DNA from: Gemmata massiliana
GTDB taxonomy: Bacteria; Planctomycetota; Planctomycetia; Gemmatales; Gemmataceae
Reading direction: 5' to 3'
Assembly: GCA_000531095.1 (NCBI GenBank)
Contig: HG799462.1
Coordinates: 871,551-935,550 of the forward strand
DNA: 64,000 nucleotides
Position 1 is the first letter of the stretch. Every line of letters starts with the position of its first letter. Under the pieces are notes generated by a model. That model was not told the DNA's origin and made no database searches. It saw nothing but the letters and a program-made list of their open reading frames with translations. Both the position numbers and the translations under genes were made by a program. Positions 9,985 through 17,677 of this stretch are shown here, in pieces.

Positions 9985-10052
9985 AACGGGCCGGAGCCGC
10001 CCGTAACGAACTTTCCCCCTTCGGCGCGCCCGCGCCCGGAGACCGATTCGAC

Positions 10053-11513
10053 ATGGCCGTGATCGCAGCACCCGATTCCCGTCAATTCGATCGCGCGAAA
10101 TCGGCGGCGGAGCGCGCCGCCATCGATGCGTCGTGCCGCGGACCGGTGCTCTTCTTCGCTTCGAGTGCGGTGCTCTGGCTGGTCGTCGGCTCGATGCTCG
10201 CGCTCATCGCCTCGATCAAGCTCCACAGCCCGTACTTCCTCACGGGGACCGCGGAACTCACGTTCGGCCGCGCGCGAATGGCCCACCTTCAAGCCGTGGG
10301 CATCGGCTGGTCGTCGTTCGCGTCGGTGACCGCGTGCCTGTGGCTCATGTGCCGGCTGTCGCGTGCGGAACTGATCTACCCGAAGATGCTGTACCTGGCC
10401 GGCGCGCTCTGGAACGTGGGCGTGTTCTTCGCGGTGTTCGGCATCCTGTTCGGCGACGGCCAGTCGGTGGAGTGGCTCGACGCCCCGCCCTACGCCCCGC
10501 CGTTCTTCGTGGCCGCGCTCGGCCTCGTCTCGGCGTGGACCGTGGCCGTGTTCCGCCGGCGCCGCGAGCTGCACGTGTACGTCACGCAGTGGTACATTCT
10601 CGGCGCGGTCTTCTGGTTCCCGTGGCTCTACCTCGTCGCGCAGTTCGTCATCTTCTGGGTACCCGTCGCCGGCGTGGTCCAGCCGATCGTGAACTGGTGG
10701 TTCGGGCACAACGTGCTCGGACTGTGGTTCACCCCGGTCGCGGTAGGGACCGCGTACTACCTGATCCCGAAGATCATCGGGCGCCCGGTCCACAGCTACT
10801 ACCTGAGCATCATCGGGTTCTGGGCGCTGGCCCTGTTCTACTCGTGGGCCGGCATGCACCACCTGATCGGCGGGCCGATCCCGGCGTGGCTCGCGACCGC
10901 CAGCACCGTCGGCAGCATGATGATGTTCATCCCGGTGATCGCGGTGGCGATCAACCACCACATGACGATGCTCGGGCACTTCCACCGGCTGCGGTACAGC
11001 CCGGCCCTGCGGTTCACCGTGTTCGGGTCGATCGCGTACACGATGGCGAGCTTCCAGGGGTCGCTCATGGCGCTGAAGGGCGTCAGCGAGACGGCCCACT
11101 TCACGCACTACATCGTCGCCCACGCGCACCTCGGCGCGTATGCGTTCGTCACGATGATCTTCTTCGGGCTGTTCTACTACATGGTCCCGCGCCTCACCGG
11201 GCGCGAGTGGGCGAGTAGCACGCTGATCCGCATCCACTTCTGGGGCACCGCGGTCGGCATCACGACGTACTTCGTAGCCCTCTCTATCGGCGGCTGGTGG
11301 CAGGGGCGCATGCTGAACAACCCGGACGTGCCGTTCGCCAAGATCGTGCTGTACCTCCAGCCGCACCTGTTCGCGCGCTCGATAGCGGGTGTCTTACTCA
11401 CGACCGGGCACATCGCGTTCGCGATCTCGTTCGTGATGAACCTGTCCGGGTGGGGCAAGCAGCGCTCCGGCGGCCCGACGTTCTTCGTGGAACCGGTCAC
11501 CCGCAAAGCGTAA
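10053..11513 (+). CDS. ccoN: cbb3-type cytochrome c oxidase subunit I (CcoN)
   Basis: Catalytic heme-copper subunit of the cbb3 oxidase, 486 residues with about 12 membrane helices, which reduces oxygen at the heme b3/CuB site. Visible His ligands include RMAHLQAVG for the low-spin heme, FGHNVLGLW and MHHLIGG for CuB, and HFTHYIVAHAHLG for the two hemes. The length matches the family. The ATG at 10053 is preceded by GGAG at about 10037. The other oxidase genes follow after a 421-nt gap with its own promoter-like sequence. Confidence 0.95.
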   Translation: MAVIAAPDSRQFDRAKSAAERAAIDASCRGPVLFFASSAVLWLVVGSMLALIASIKLHSPYFLTGTAELTFGRARMAHLQAVGIGWSSFASVTACLWLMCRLSRAELIYPKMLYLAGALWNVGVFFAVFGILFGDGQSVEWLDAPPYAPPFFVAALGLVSAWTVAVFRRRRELHVYVTQWYILGAVFWFPWLYLVAQFVIFWVPVAGVVQPIVNWWFGHNVLGLWFTPVAVGTAYYLIPKIIGRPVHSYYLSIIGFWALALFYSWAGMHHLIGGPIPAWLATASTVGSMMMFIPVIAVAINHHMTMLGHFHRLRYSPALRFTVFGSIAYTMASFQGSLMALKGVSETAHFTHYIVAHAHLGAYAFVTMIFFGLFYYMVPRLTGREWASSTLIRIHFWGTAVGITTYFVALSIGGWWQGRMLNNPDVPFAKIVLYLQPHLFARSIAGVLLTTGHIAFAISFVMNLSGWGKQRSGGPTFFVEPVTRKA

Positions 11514-11572
11514 ACGCACGGATCGGCTACGGAAGCCGGTTCGGAGAAGACGTGCGATTTTGCGGTTGGTGC

Positions 11573-11602
11573 TTGTGGCCCGCGCGCGGTATCGGATATA
11601 AT
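11573..11602 (+). promoter_or_regulatory. Possible sigma-70-type promoter upstream of ccoO
   Basis: TTGTGG at 11573-11578 and a perfect TATAAT at 11597-11602 are separated by 18 nt. A start just downstream would leave a leader of about 320 nt before ccoO. The match is by eye and -35 is only partial. It would allow ccoO and the cytochrome gene to be expressed apart from ccoN. Confidence 0.45.
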
Positions 11603-11768
11603 GATCCTGTGTTCACGTGTTGTGTCCGGGATACGCACGGATATCGGGCACCATTAAGGGCGAATTGAGGCAGAACGAAGGGTCGCAAAGGCTACAAGGC
11701 GCGATTTCCGTAACAGATTAATAGGCTTGAATTTACGTCCAACGGGTGGCGATAAGACACCCGGTAAT

Positions 11769-11791
11769 TGTTAGCAAATGTTAGCCGCGCG
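11769..11791 (+). promoter_or_regulatory. 23-nt element with direct TGTTAGC repeats, copy 1
   Basis: The segment holds two TGTTAGC heptamers separated by AAA and then CGCGCG. Exactly the same 23 nt, in the opposite orientation, occur at 20563-20585. The copy here lies in the leader of ccoO. A direct repeat with 10-nt period fits a protein-binding site on one face of the helix, but no regulator is identified. The rest of the 11514-11934 gap shows no gene. Confidence 0.45.
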
Positions 11792-11934
11792 ACGGACGGG
11801 CAGGTTGCGATCGATTGGCGAAGCGAGACGAGCACGGTTCTTTGTGAATCGTCCGGTTCCGTGTTCGCAGTGTCTATCCGTGGCGGATCTTTTTGGCACT
11901 CGGTGTCCGCGGCGCGTTTTCTTGAGGGACCGAT

Positions 11935-12753
11935 ATGGACCGCGGGATGGTGATCTTTCTGGGGGCGGTGCTCACGTTCTCGTCGAGCTGGCTGGGACTG
12001 GTCGTGTTCCCGTTCTGGCAACTGGGTAAGCAGCAGCCGTACCAGAAGGACGAGGGCGACGAGCCGTACCCGCAGCCGCTCCAGGGCAAGGCGCTCGCCG
12101 GGCGCAAGGTCTATCAGAACAACGGCTGCATGTACTGTCACACCCAGCAAGTGCGCAGCGAGAAGTTCGGCGACTGGTGGGACGCGAACGGCGAGCACAA
12201 GACCGGGGCCGACATCAAGCGCAGCTACGGCCTCCGGCGCACCGTGTCGCGCGACTACATCTACGACAACCCGACCATGCTCGGGACCATGCGCACCGGG
12301 CCGGACCTCGCGAACATCGGCGCCCGGAACCCGTCGGACGCCTGGCACCACACCCACTTGCTGAACCCGCGGTCCGCGAACGGCTGGAGCATCATGCCGT
12401 CGTTCGCGTACCTGTACTCCCGCGAGAAGATCGTCGGGAGCCGCAGCGACAAGGCGCTGACGCTGGGGCGCGAGTGGACCGTTGATCCCGGGTACCGGTG
12501 GCGCCCGAGTACGAAAGAGTGGGACGCGATCGTCGCCGAACGCGGCAGCGCGTTGGTTGCCCAGTACACCGCGGGTCAGCCCGAGCCGATCAACATCGGC
12601 ACCCCCGAGGGGAAGAAGCGCCTCTTGGAGTTCTGGCTGACGACGCCAGAAGAAGAGTATCAGGTGATCCCGAACGCCGAGGGCGACGCGCTGGTCGCGT
12701 ACCTGTTGGCGCTGCGGAAGGCCGAAGTCCCGCTGCCGGAGGCAAAGGAATGA
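11935..12753 (+). CDS. ccoO: cbb3-type cytochrome c oxidase subunit II (CcoO)
   Basis: Membrane-anchored monoheme cytochrome c of the cbb3 oxidase, 272 residues. One N-terminal helix (about residues 5-27) is followed by the heme motif CMYCHTQQVR at about residue 65, which is diagnostic for CcoO, and by RTGPDLANIG and the SIMPSFAYLY segment containing the likely Met ligand. The C-terminal part beyond about residue 180 is longer than in a minimal CcoO. GAGGG lies 8 nt before the ATG. Its stop overlaps the next start (ATGA at 12750-12753), so the two are probably translationally coupled. Confidence 0.94.
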   Translation: MDRGMVIFLGAVLTFSSSWLGLVVFPFWQLGKQQPYQKDEGDEPYPQPLQGKALAGRKVYQNNGCMYCHTQQVRSEKFGDWWDANGEHKTGADIKRSYGLRRTVSRDYIYDNPTMLGTMRTGPDLANIGARNPSDAWHHTHLLNPRSANGWSIMPSFAYLYSREKIVGSRSDKALTLGREWTVDPGYRWRPSTKEWDAIVAERGSALVAQYTAGQPEPINIGTPEGKKRLLEFWLTTPEEEYQVIPNAEGDALVAYLLALRKAEVPLPEAKE

Positions 12754-13517
12754 GCACGCCGAACCCGAACGCCGCGCCCAAGACGGACGCGCCCGTCGTT
12801 CCGACCGGCGGCGATTCCGTGTCCGACCTGCACCGGGCGCACATGATTCAGATGAACGACCCGGTGATGCTCACCGCGGACGGGGTGGACGACAGCCCCG
12901 AGAGCGACGAGCCGGGCGAGGGCGGGTCGGACTCCGTGCAGGGGCTGCACGAGGTCGTGATGCGCGAGCAGGCCGAGCCGCGCGACGGGTTCGAGCCGGT
13001 CCCGTTCTGGGTCGCAGTCGTGTGCGGCGGGCTGCTCATGTGGGGCGGCTTCTACATCGGCACGAACTCCGCCGATTTCCGGCGCGACGTGTTCGACGAT
13101 CCGGACCCGCAGCCGACACTCGTTCAAGGGCCGGCCGCCGATCCCGACCCGCAAACGGTCGACGACCTGAAGGCGATCGGCAAGCAGAAGTACGACGCGA
13201 TCTGCGCCGCGTGCCACCTGCCGGACGGCAAGGGTAAGCCGAGCGAACAGCCGCCGATCCCGCCGCTGGACCGGTCCGAGTGGGTCGCGGGGGACAAGGC
13301 AACGCCCGCGCGCCTCTCGCGGATCTTGCTGTACGGTCTGAAGGGGCCGATCGAGGTGGACGGGAAGCAGTTCTCCGGCACCGGCACGGCGATGCCCGCA
13401 CACGGCTCGCTGCTGAAGGACTACGAGATCGCGGGCGTGCTCACCCACATCCGCAACAGTTGGTCCAACAAGGCCGACGCGGACAACGCGAAGCCCGCGA
13501 TCACGGGGCGATCGTGA
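12750..13517 (+). CDS. Membrane-anchored monoheme cytochrome c in the CcoP position
   Basis: A 255-residue cytochrome c. An acidic N-terminal region of about 80 residues leads into one membrane helix (about 86-104) and a c-type domain with one heme motif, CAACH, at about residue 152. The later MPAHG segment may give the distal Met. Classical CcoP has two hemes, so this is either a shortened CcoP equivalent or a separate electron donor. It starts within the ccoO stop (ATGA) and ends within a GTGA overlap with the next ORF, which argues for one tightly coupled unit. Confidence 0.85.
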   Translation: MSTPNPNAAPKTDAPVVPTGGDSVSDLHRAHMIQMNDPVMLTADGVDDSPESDEPGEGGSDSVQGLHEVVMREQAEPRDGFEPVPFWVAVVCGGLLMWGGFYIGTNSADFRRDVFDDPDPQPTLVQGPAADPDPQTVDDLKAIGKQKYDAICAACHLPDGKGKPSEQPPIPPLDRSEWVAGDKATPARLSRILLYGLKGPIEVDGKQFSGTGTAMPAHGSLLKDYEIAGVLTHIRNSWSNKADADNAKPAITGRS

Positions 13518-13639
13518 AAGCGGCCCGGGCTAAAGAGAAGGACGGCAAGCGCGCGACTAACGGTACCGAGCAAGTGACCGTGGAAGAGCTGCTGAACCTC
13601 GCACGCGACTACGCGGACCCGCCCGCAGCGAAGAAGTGA
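13514..13639 (+). CDS. Small coupled ORF, 41 residues, unknown function
   Basis: A short reading frame starting at GTG 13514 inside the stop of the cytochrome gene (GTGA). The product is highly charged at first (VKAARAKEKDGKR) and then has a helical-looking segment, EELLNLARDYADPP. It has no membrane helix and no heme motif. The stop-start overlap and the terminator-like hairpin just behind it support a real gene at the end of the oxidase operon. It could instead be a chance frame. Confidence 0.45.
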   Translation: MKAARAKEKDGKRATNGTEQVTVEELLNLARDYADPPAAKK

Positions 13640-13653
13640 ATTGAGTGATGTGG

Positions 13654-13680
13654 GGCGCGGGTGACGCGCCTTACATTTTG
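13654..13680 (+). terminator. Likely terminator of the oxidase operon
   Basis: A 6-bp stem GGCGCG/CGCGCC (13654-13670) with a 5-nt loop is followed by TTACATTTT. The stem is short but GC-only and sits 15 nt after the last ORF of the operon. Confidence 0.5.
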
Positions 13681-13866
13681 CCACAAGGCCGCAGTCCACT
13701 CATTTTGCCCACGCAGCTATGCCCGCACACATTGCACAATCGGCAACTCCGCCACGCGGTGCAATCGGAATTATCGCAGTTTGACTCAAGATCCGTGGGT
13801 CGTGCCCGTTCTCAGCCTAGAATCGGATGTCGAGTGCATTCGTTTCAATGCGCGGAGGACCGTCTC

Positions 13867-14679
13867 ATGGCTCGGAAGTTGATGCTCGTCGCGGTCGCCG
13901 CGCTGATGGCTGGGGCAGTCGGGTGCCGGCACAAGTGCTGTCACCTGAACGAGCCGGGCAACCGCCCGCAGCCTTTCCTGCCGAACCCGCCGCGGAACTC
14001 GATCCTGCTCCCGCCGGCCGGTGTACCGACATCGCCGGCCCCCTCGGGCCAGCCCCCGGGCGGGTCGAGTAACTTCCCGCCGCCGGAGATCGGCACCCCC
14101 GACCCGAAGAGCAGTGGCCCTGAGAAACTGTTCCCGGACCCGCTACCGGGGAACCCGTCGGCGCGGCCCGGTTCATCGAACCCGTCGGGCATTCTCGGCG
14201 CACCCGTGAAACCGCAAACGACCGAACCGTCCAAGACGGCGGCGACCGGACAAACGAAGGTAAAGGACGGACTATTCGCGGGGCGCAAGCCGACCCTCGA
14301 CGGGTTCGACGCACTCAGAAGCTCGGGATTCCGTAGTGTCGTGTACCTGCACACGAGCGGCGCGGACCTGAGCGCGATCAAGGACATGGCTTCGAGCCGT
14401 GGGCTGGCGTTCCACGCGATCGAAACGACCCCCGAAACGCTCGCCGTGGCGAGCGCGACGTTCAACCGCGTGACCGGCGACCGCCTGAACCGCCCGACCT
14501 ACGTGTTCGGCGAAGACGACCTCCGGGCCGGTGCGATGTGGTACTTGTACTTCCGCACGGTCGATGTGCTCGGTGACGACGTGGCCCGGCTCCGCGCGCG
14601 GCCGCTCGGTCTCAGCGATCAGGGCGAAGAGGGACGAGCGTTCGCGATTGCGATCCAAAACGTTTTGGCAACGAAGTAA
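13867..14679 (+). CDS. Lipoprotein with a catalytically incomplete phosphatase-like domain
   Basis: A 270-residue protein. The N-terminus is a lipoprotein signal (hydrophobic core, then GAVGC at about residue 20), followed by a Pro-rich spacer to about residue 135. The C-terminal domain (about 136-270) reads like the small protein-phosphatase/rhodanese-adjacent family: GRKPTLDGFDALRSSGFRSV, then two further strands, then YVFGEDDLRAG. At the place where a dual-specificity phosphatase has Cys-x5-Arg, the sequence has Phe-x5-Arg, so catalysis is unlikely. ATG 13867 is chosen because the signal peptide starts there. It may bind rather than hydrolyse phosphate ligands (inference). Confidence 0.65.
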   Translation: MARKLMLVAVAALMAGAVGCRHKCCHLNEPGNRPQPFLPNPPRNSILLPPAGVPTSPAPSGQPPGGSSNFPPPEIGTPDPKSSGPEKLFPDPLPGNPSARPGSSNPSGILGAPVKPQTTEPSKTAATGQTKVKDGLFAGRKPTLDGFDALRSSGFRSVVYLHTSGADLSAIKDMASSRGLAFHAIETTPETLAVASATFNRVTGDRLNRPTYVFGEDDLRAGAMWYLYFRTVDVLGDDVARLRARPLGLSDQGEEGRAFAIAIQNVLATK

Positions 14680-14683
14680 CGGC

Positions 14684-15322
14684 TCACAAGCTTCGTTCGA
14701 CGCCGACCGCGCTCATCAATTCTCGCACCTCGGTCGCCACGAAATCGGGCGCGCCGGTGCGTAGCAGTTCCGCTTTGTGGAACCCCCACGCGACCGCTGC
14801 GACCTTCACACCAGCCTTCTTTGCGGCTTCCACGTCGCGCAGTTCGTCCCCGACGTAGAGCACGTCCGCACGGTCGGCCCGCTCGGCGCGGAGGATGCGT
14901 TTGAGCGCTTTGGCCTTACCGAAGAGGCGCGGGTACCCGATCACGAACGCGAAGTGCTGCTCCACTCCGTTGGCCCGCAAACAGCGCCGAATGTTGTCCT
15001 CGCGGTTCGACGACAGCACGCCCAACCGCACGCCCGCGCTCGCGAGCGCGGCGAGCGCCGCGGGGATTCCTTCGATCAGCTTCAATTGGTCCGCGCTCTC
15101 AGCGGCGATCGCTTGATACTTGCGCACGAGACGCGGCAAGCGCCAGAGGGAGATACCGTGCTGTTTGAGGAACTGGCGCGTCGAGAGTTCTCGCGCGGCA
15201 CTCAGATCGCCGATCGGCTTGATGCCCATTTCCGGCGCGAGCCGGTTGAAGATGCTCACGGCCGATGGTAACGAGTCCGCGAGAGTGCCGTCGAAGTCCC
15301 AAATGACGAGTTTGAAAGGCAC
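14684..15322 (-). CDS. HAD-family phosphatase, phosphoglycolate phosphatase-like
   Basis: Cytosolic HAD-superfamily hydrolase of 212 residues. Motif I is DFDGTLADS (about residues 9-17), motif II is VLSSNRED, the motif III Lys lies in GKAKALKR, and motif IV is YVGDELRDVEAAKKAG. The cap is a small helical insertion after motif I, as in Gph-type enzymes. The substrate cannot be read from sequence. It is convergent with the preceding lipoprotein, with only 4 nt between the stops. Confidence 0.85.
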   Translation of the reverse strand: MPFKLVIWDFDGTLADSLPSAVSIFNRLAPEMGIKPIGDLSAARELSTRQFLKQHGISLWRLPRLVRKYQAIAAESADQLKLIEGIPAALAALASAGVRLGVLSSNREDNIRRCLRANGVEQHFAFVIGYPRLFGKAKALKRILRAERADRADVLYVGDELRDVEAAKKAGVKVAAVAWGFHKAELLRTGAPDFVATEVRELMSAVGVERSL

Positions 15323-15387
15323 GCCAGTCTCCGGAGAGGCTACCCCGACTCACACTTCCTGTGGAGCCGCGCTATCACCAGTGTGAC

Positions 15388-17475
15388 TCACGCGCCGGGT
15401 CGGGAGCCGGGAGTGCGCGGGAGTGCGGCGAAGCGGCTCAGTGACGGGGCCGGCAAACGCGCGGCGACCCAGGCGGCAGCCCGTTCCGCGTCCCACCCGG
15501 CGGCCGGGTCGAAGCTCACAGCCACGGTGAAAGCGAACGGACCGGCGCCGACCACCTTCTCGCGCACGCCCGCTTCGAGGTCGATCCACACACCGTCCGA
15601 ACCACTATCGGTGGACCAGGTCGCGGTAATCGTTTCGGCACCGTGGGTCCAACAGAGATCGCCGCACGGCCGCAGCAGCACTTCGCCGAGTTCGTGGAAC
15701 AGGAGACTTTTCGCCGCAGCGACCGTCACGTGATTGGGGAACGCGATCTCCGCGAGTTGCGGATCGCCCTCGGTCGTGGTGAACCGGAGTTCGATTTCGG
15801 GCCGGTCGGCGAGCGGTTCGCGGGTCACCGTTCGCCGCTGGTCCGGGGTGAGGTGCGCGAGCCGGCACACGAACCGATCGCCCTCGATCGCCCACGCTTC
15901 ACGGTCGAGCGTTTTCGCCAAACGGACCGTGAACGGCCCTTCGGCCTGTCCCGGGCGCGGGCCACGCGAACGATTGTGATTCGACGGCGGCCGCGGGTCG
16001 TCTGCGAGGAGCGCGTGGCCGACCAGAACCCAGCGCTCGGCCAGTCGCGCGAGCCGAGGGAACTCCGCTTCGGGCAACTCTTCCGCACGGTCGAGCACGA
16101 GCACGCCAAAGGGCGGATCGGCGGTCAGAGCCGCGAACACCGGATCAGTGCCGAGGCTTCCAGGGGTACCGACCACAACTCGCGCTGTGATTTGCGACTC
16201 GGATCGCGTGAGTTGAGTGGCTTTCTCGCGAGCAGTGGTCAGTCGTTGCTGAGCGATCGTGTAGTCATCGTCCGGTACGGCCGCAGTGATGACTTTGTTG
16301 AGAGCGGCAACTTCGGCCAGCGCCCGAGTGTGTTCGTCTTCGATCGCGGCAATCGCAGTTTCACTCACCGCACGGCGGGAAGTCAGTTCGTTAGCGACCA
16401 GCGCGCTTCGCTCGGCGGCAATCGTGGCCCGAGAAGCGTCCAACTTCGCTTGTAACTCACGAACTTGCTCGGCCAGCGCCCCGACTTCTGTTTCGAGGGT
16501 GTGAACCTGTTTTTCCAGGTCCACCGGGTCGGCGGTACCAGGTTTCGCTTTGCTGCTGAACAAGCGCGACAAGAACCCGGGCTTGCGGGCGGCTTCGGCG
16601 AGAACATTTCGCGCCTGCGTCAGAGCCGCGTCCTTTTCGCCGTGACTCGCGCTCGCGGCTTGCAGCTCCGAGGCGAGCTTCGCGCTCGCGTCGTCGTGAT
16701 CGGTTTGGAGTTTGGCGAGCGCCAGCGCGAACGGTGTGTCCGTTTCGGCTCGCAGATCGGCCTCAATGCGATCCCGCACGGCCGTGCGTTCGGCGAGATC
16801 CGCGTCGAGGCGAGTCAGTGAGTCATTGACCTCGGTTAAGCGTGCGAGAGCCTTAGAAACGCTTGCGAACGCGGCAATTTTGGCCTCGGCCTCGGCGACC
16901 TCGGCAACCGCTTCACGGCGCGATTGCTCCGCGCGCCCGGTACCGAGCGCAACGGACGTGACCTTACTGACGGCCGGGGACGGGCGGGTCGGGTTCTCGT
17001 CGTCCGCGAGCGCGCGGAGCACGGTCACGCCGCACTTGAGCAGCCGCTCAGCCACGCGGTCAGCGGCGCCCGGGTTCGGCGACAGCACCAGCACGCGATC
17101 CGTTACGGCACGAGCGACGTCCACGATGACGCGCTCACCGGCGGCGGGGTCGGCGTGAATCACGAACAGGTCGCGACACGCCGCGGCGCGAGCGACGGCC
17201 GCGTGTTCGGCAACCGTGCGATCCGCGGGCGCGAGTGCGACGGGAATGATCGCGGGAATGGACGTGTCGCCCGCGAACAAGCGGTCGAGCCACTGACGGC
17301 CGCGGTCGCCGAGATCGGAGGCGGTCACGGAGTGCTCTCCCCGCGCGTGCGCGCCGGAAGCAGGCGGTCGAGGGACAAGGGTCGCGGTCATTAACGAACC
17401 GATACCTTCGTGGTCTGGGTGCGGAGCAGTGTGAGCGACCGACCGGGCCGGCGCGAGCGATTCCCGTTCTGTCAT
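15388..17475 (-). CDS. Coiled-coil protein with a degenerate SF1-helicase-like core
   Basis: A 695-residue protein without a recognised name. Pieces of an SF1 (UPF1/DNA2-like) helicase domain 1 can be aligned in order. A P-loop position reads HADPAAGERV (no GKT). A motif Ia-like VLVLSPNPGAADRVAERL follows. After an insertion of about 260 residues rich in coiled-coil heptads come a motif II-like VLVLDRAEELPEAEF and a motif III-like WVLVGHALLADDPRP. Motifs IV-VI are not seen. The last 170 residues are unrelated and end in a Pro-rich tail. ATP hydrolysis is therefore unlikely. A later start at about 17391 (MTATLVPRPP) is possible. The helicase link is my inference from motif spacing. Confidence 0.6.
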   Translation of the reverse strand: MTERESLAPARSVAHTAPHPDHEGIGSLMTATLVPRPPASGAHARGEHSVTASDLGDRGRQWLDRLFAGDTSIPAIIPVALAPADRTVAEHAAVARAAACRDLFVIHADPAAGERVIVDVARAVTDRVLVLSPNPGAADRVAERLLKCGVTVLRALADDENPTRPSPAVSKVTSVALGTGRAEQSRREAVAEVAEAEAKIAAFASVSKALARLTEVNDSLTRLDADLAERTAVRDRIEADLRAETDTPFALALAKLQTDHDDASAKLASELQAASASHGEKDAALTQARNVLAEAARKPGFLSRLFSSKAKPGTADPVDLEKQVHTLETEVGALAEQVRELQAKLDASRATIAAERSALVANELTSRRAVSETAIAAIEDEHTRALAEVAALNKVITAAVPDDDYTIAQQRLTTAREKATQLTRSESQITARVVVGTPGSLGTDPVFAALTADPPFGVLVLDRAEELPEAEFPRLARLAERWVLVGHALLADDPRPPSNHNRSRGPRPGQAEGPFTVRLAKTLDREAWAIEGDRFVCRLAHLTPDQRRTVTREPLADRPEIELRFTTTEGDPQLAEIAFPNHVTVAAAKSLLFHELGEVLLRPCGDLCWTHGAETITATWSTDSGSDGVWIDLEAGVREKVVGAGPFAFTVAVSFDPAAGWDAERAAAWVAARLPAPSLSRFAALPRTPGSRPGA

Positions 17476-17677
17476 GCGGGCACTCTGACTGACTCAACGG
17501 TCATCTGCGCTCGCTCACGAGGGTGGTCGCGGGAGAAACGGGCACCCGTTGGCGTTTTGCGCCTCACGACGCTTAAGGAACGTGTTCAGCGGCAGTGCCA
17601 AGAGTATAGACGGTCGATCGCGGGGATGCTATCGCACACTCAAATTTCATGCGCAATCGGTGCCCCCGACTTTCTAA

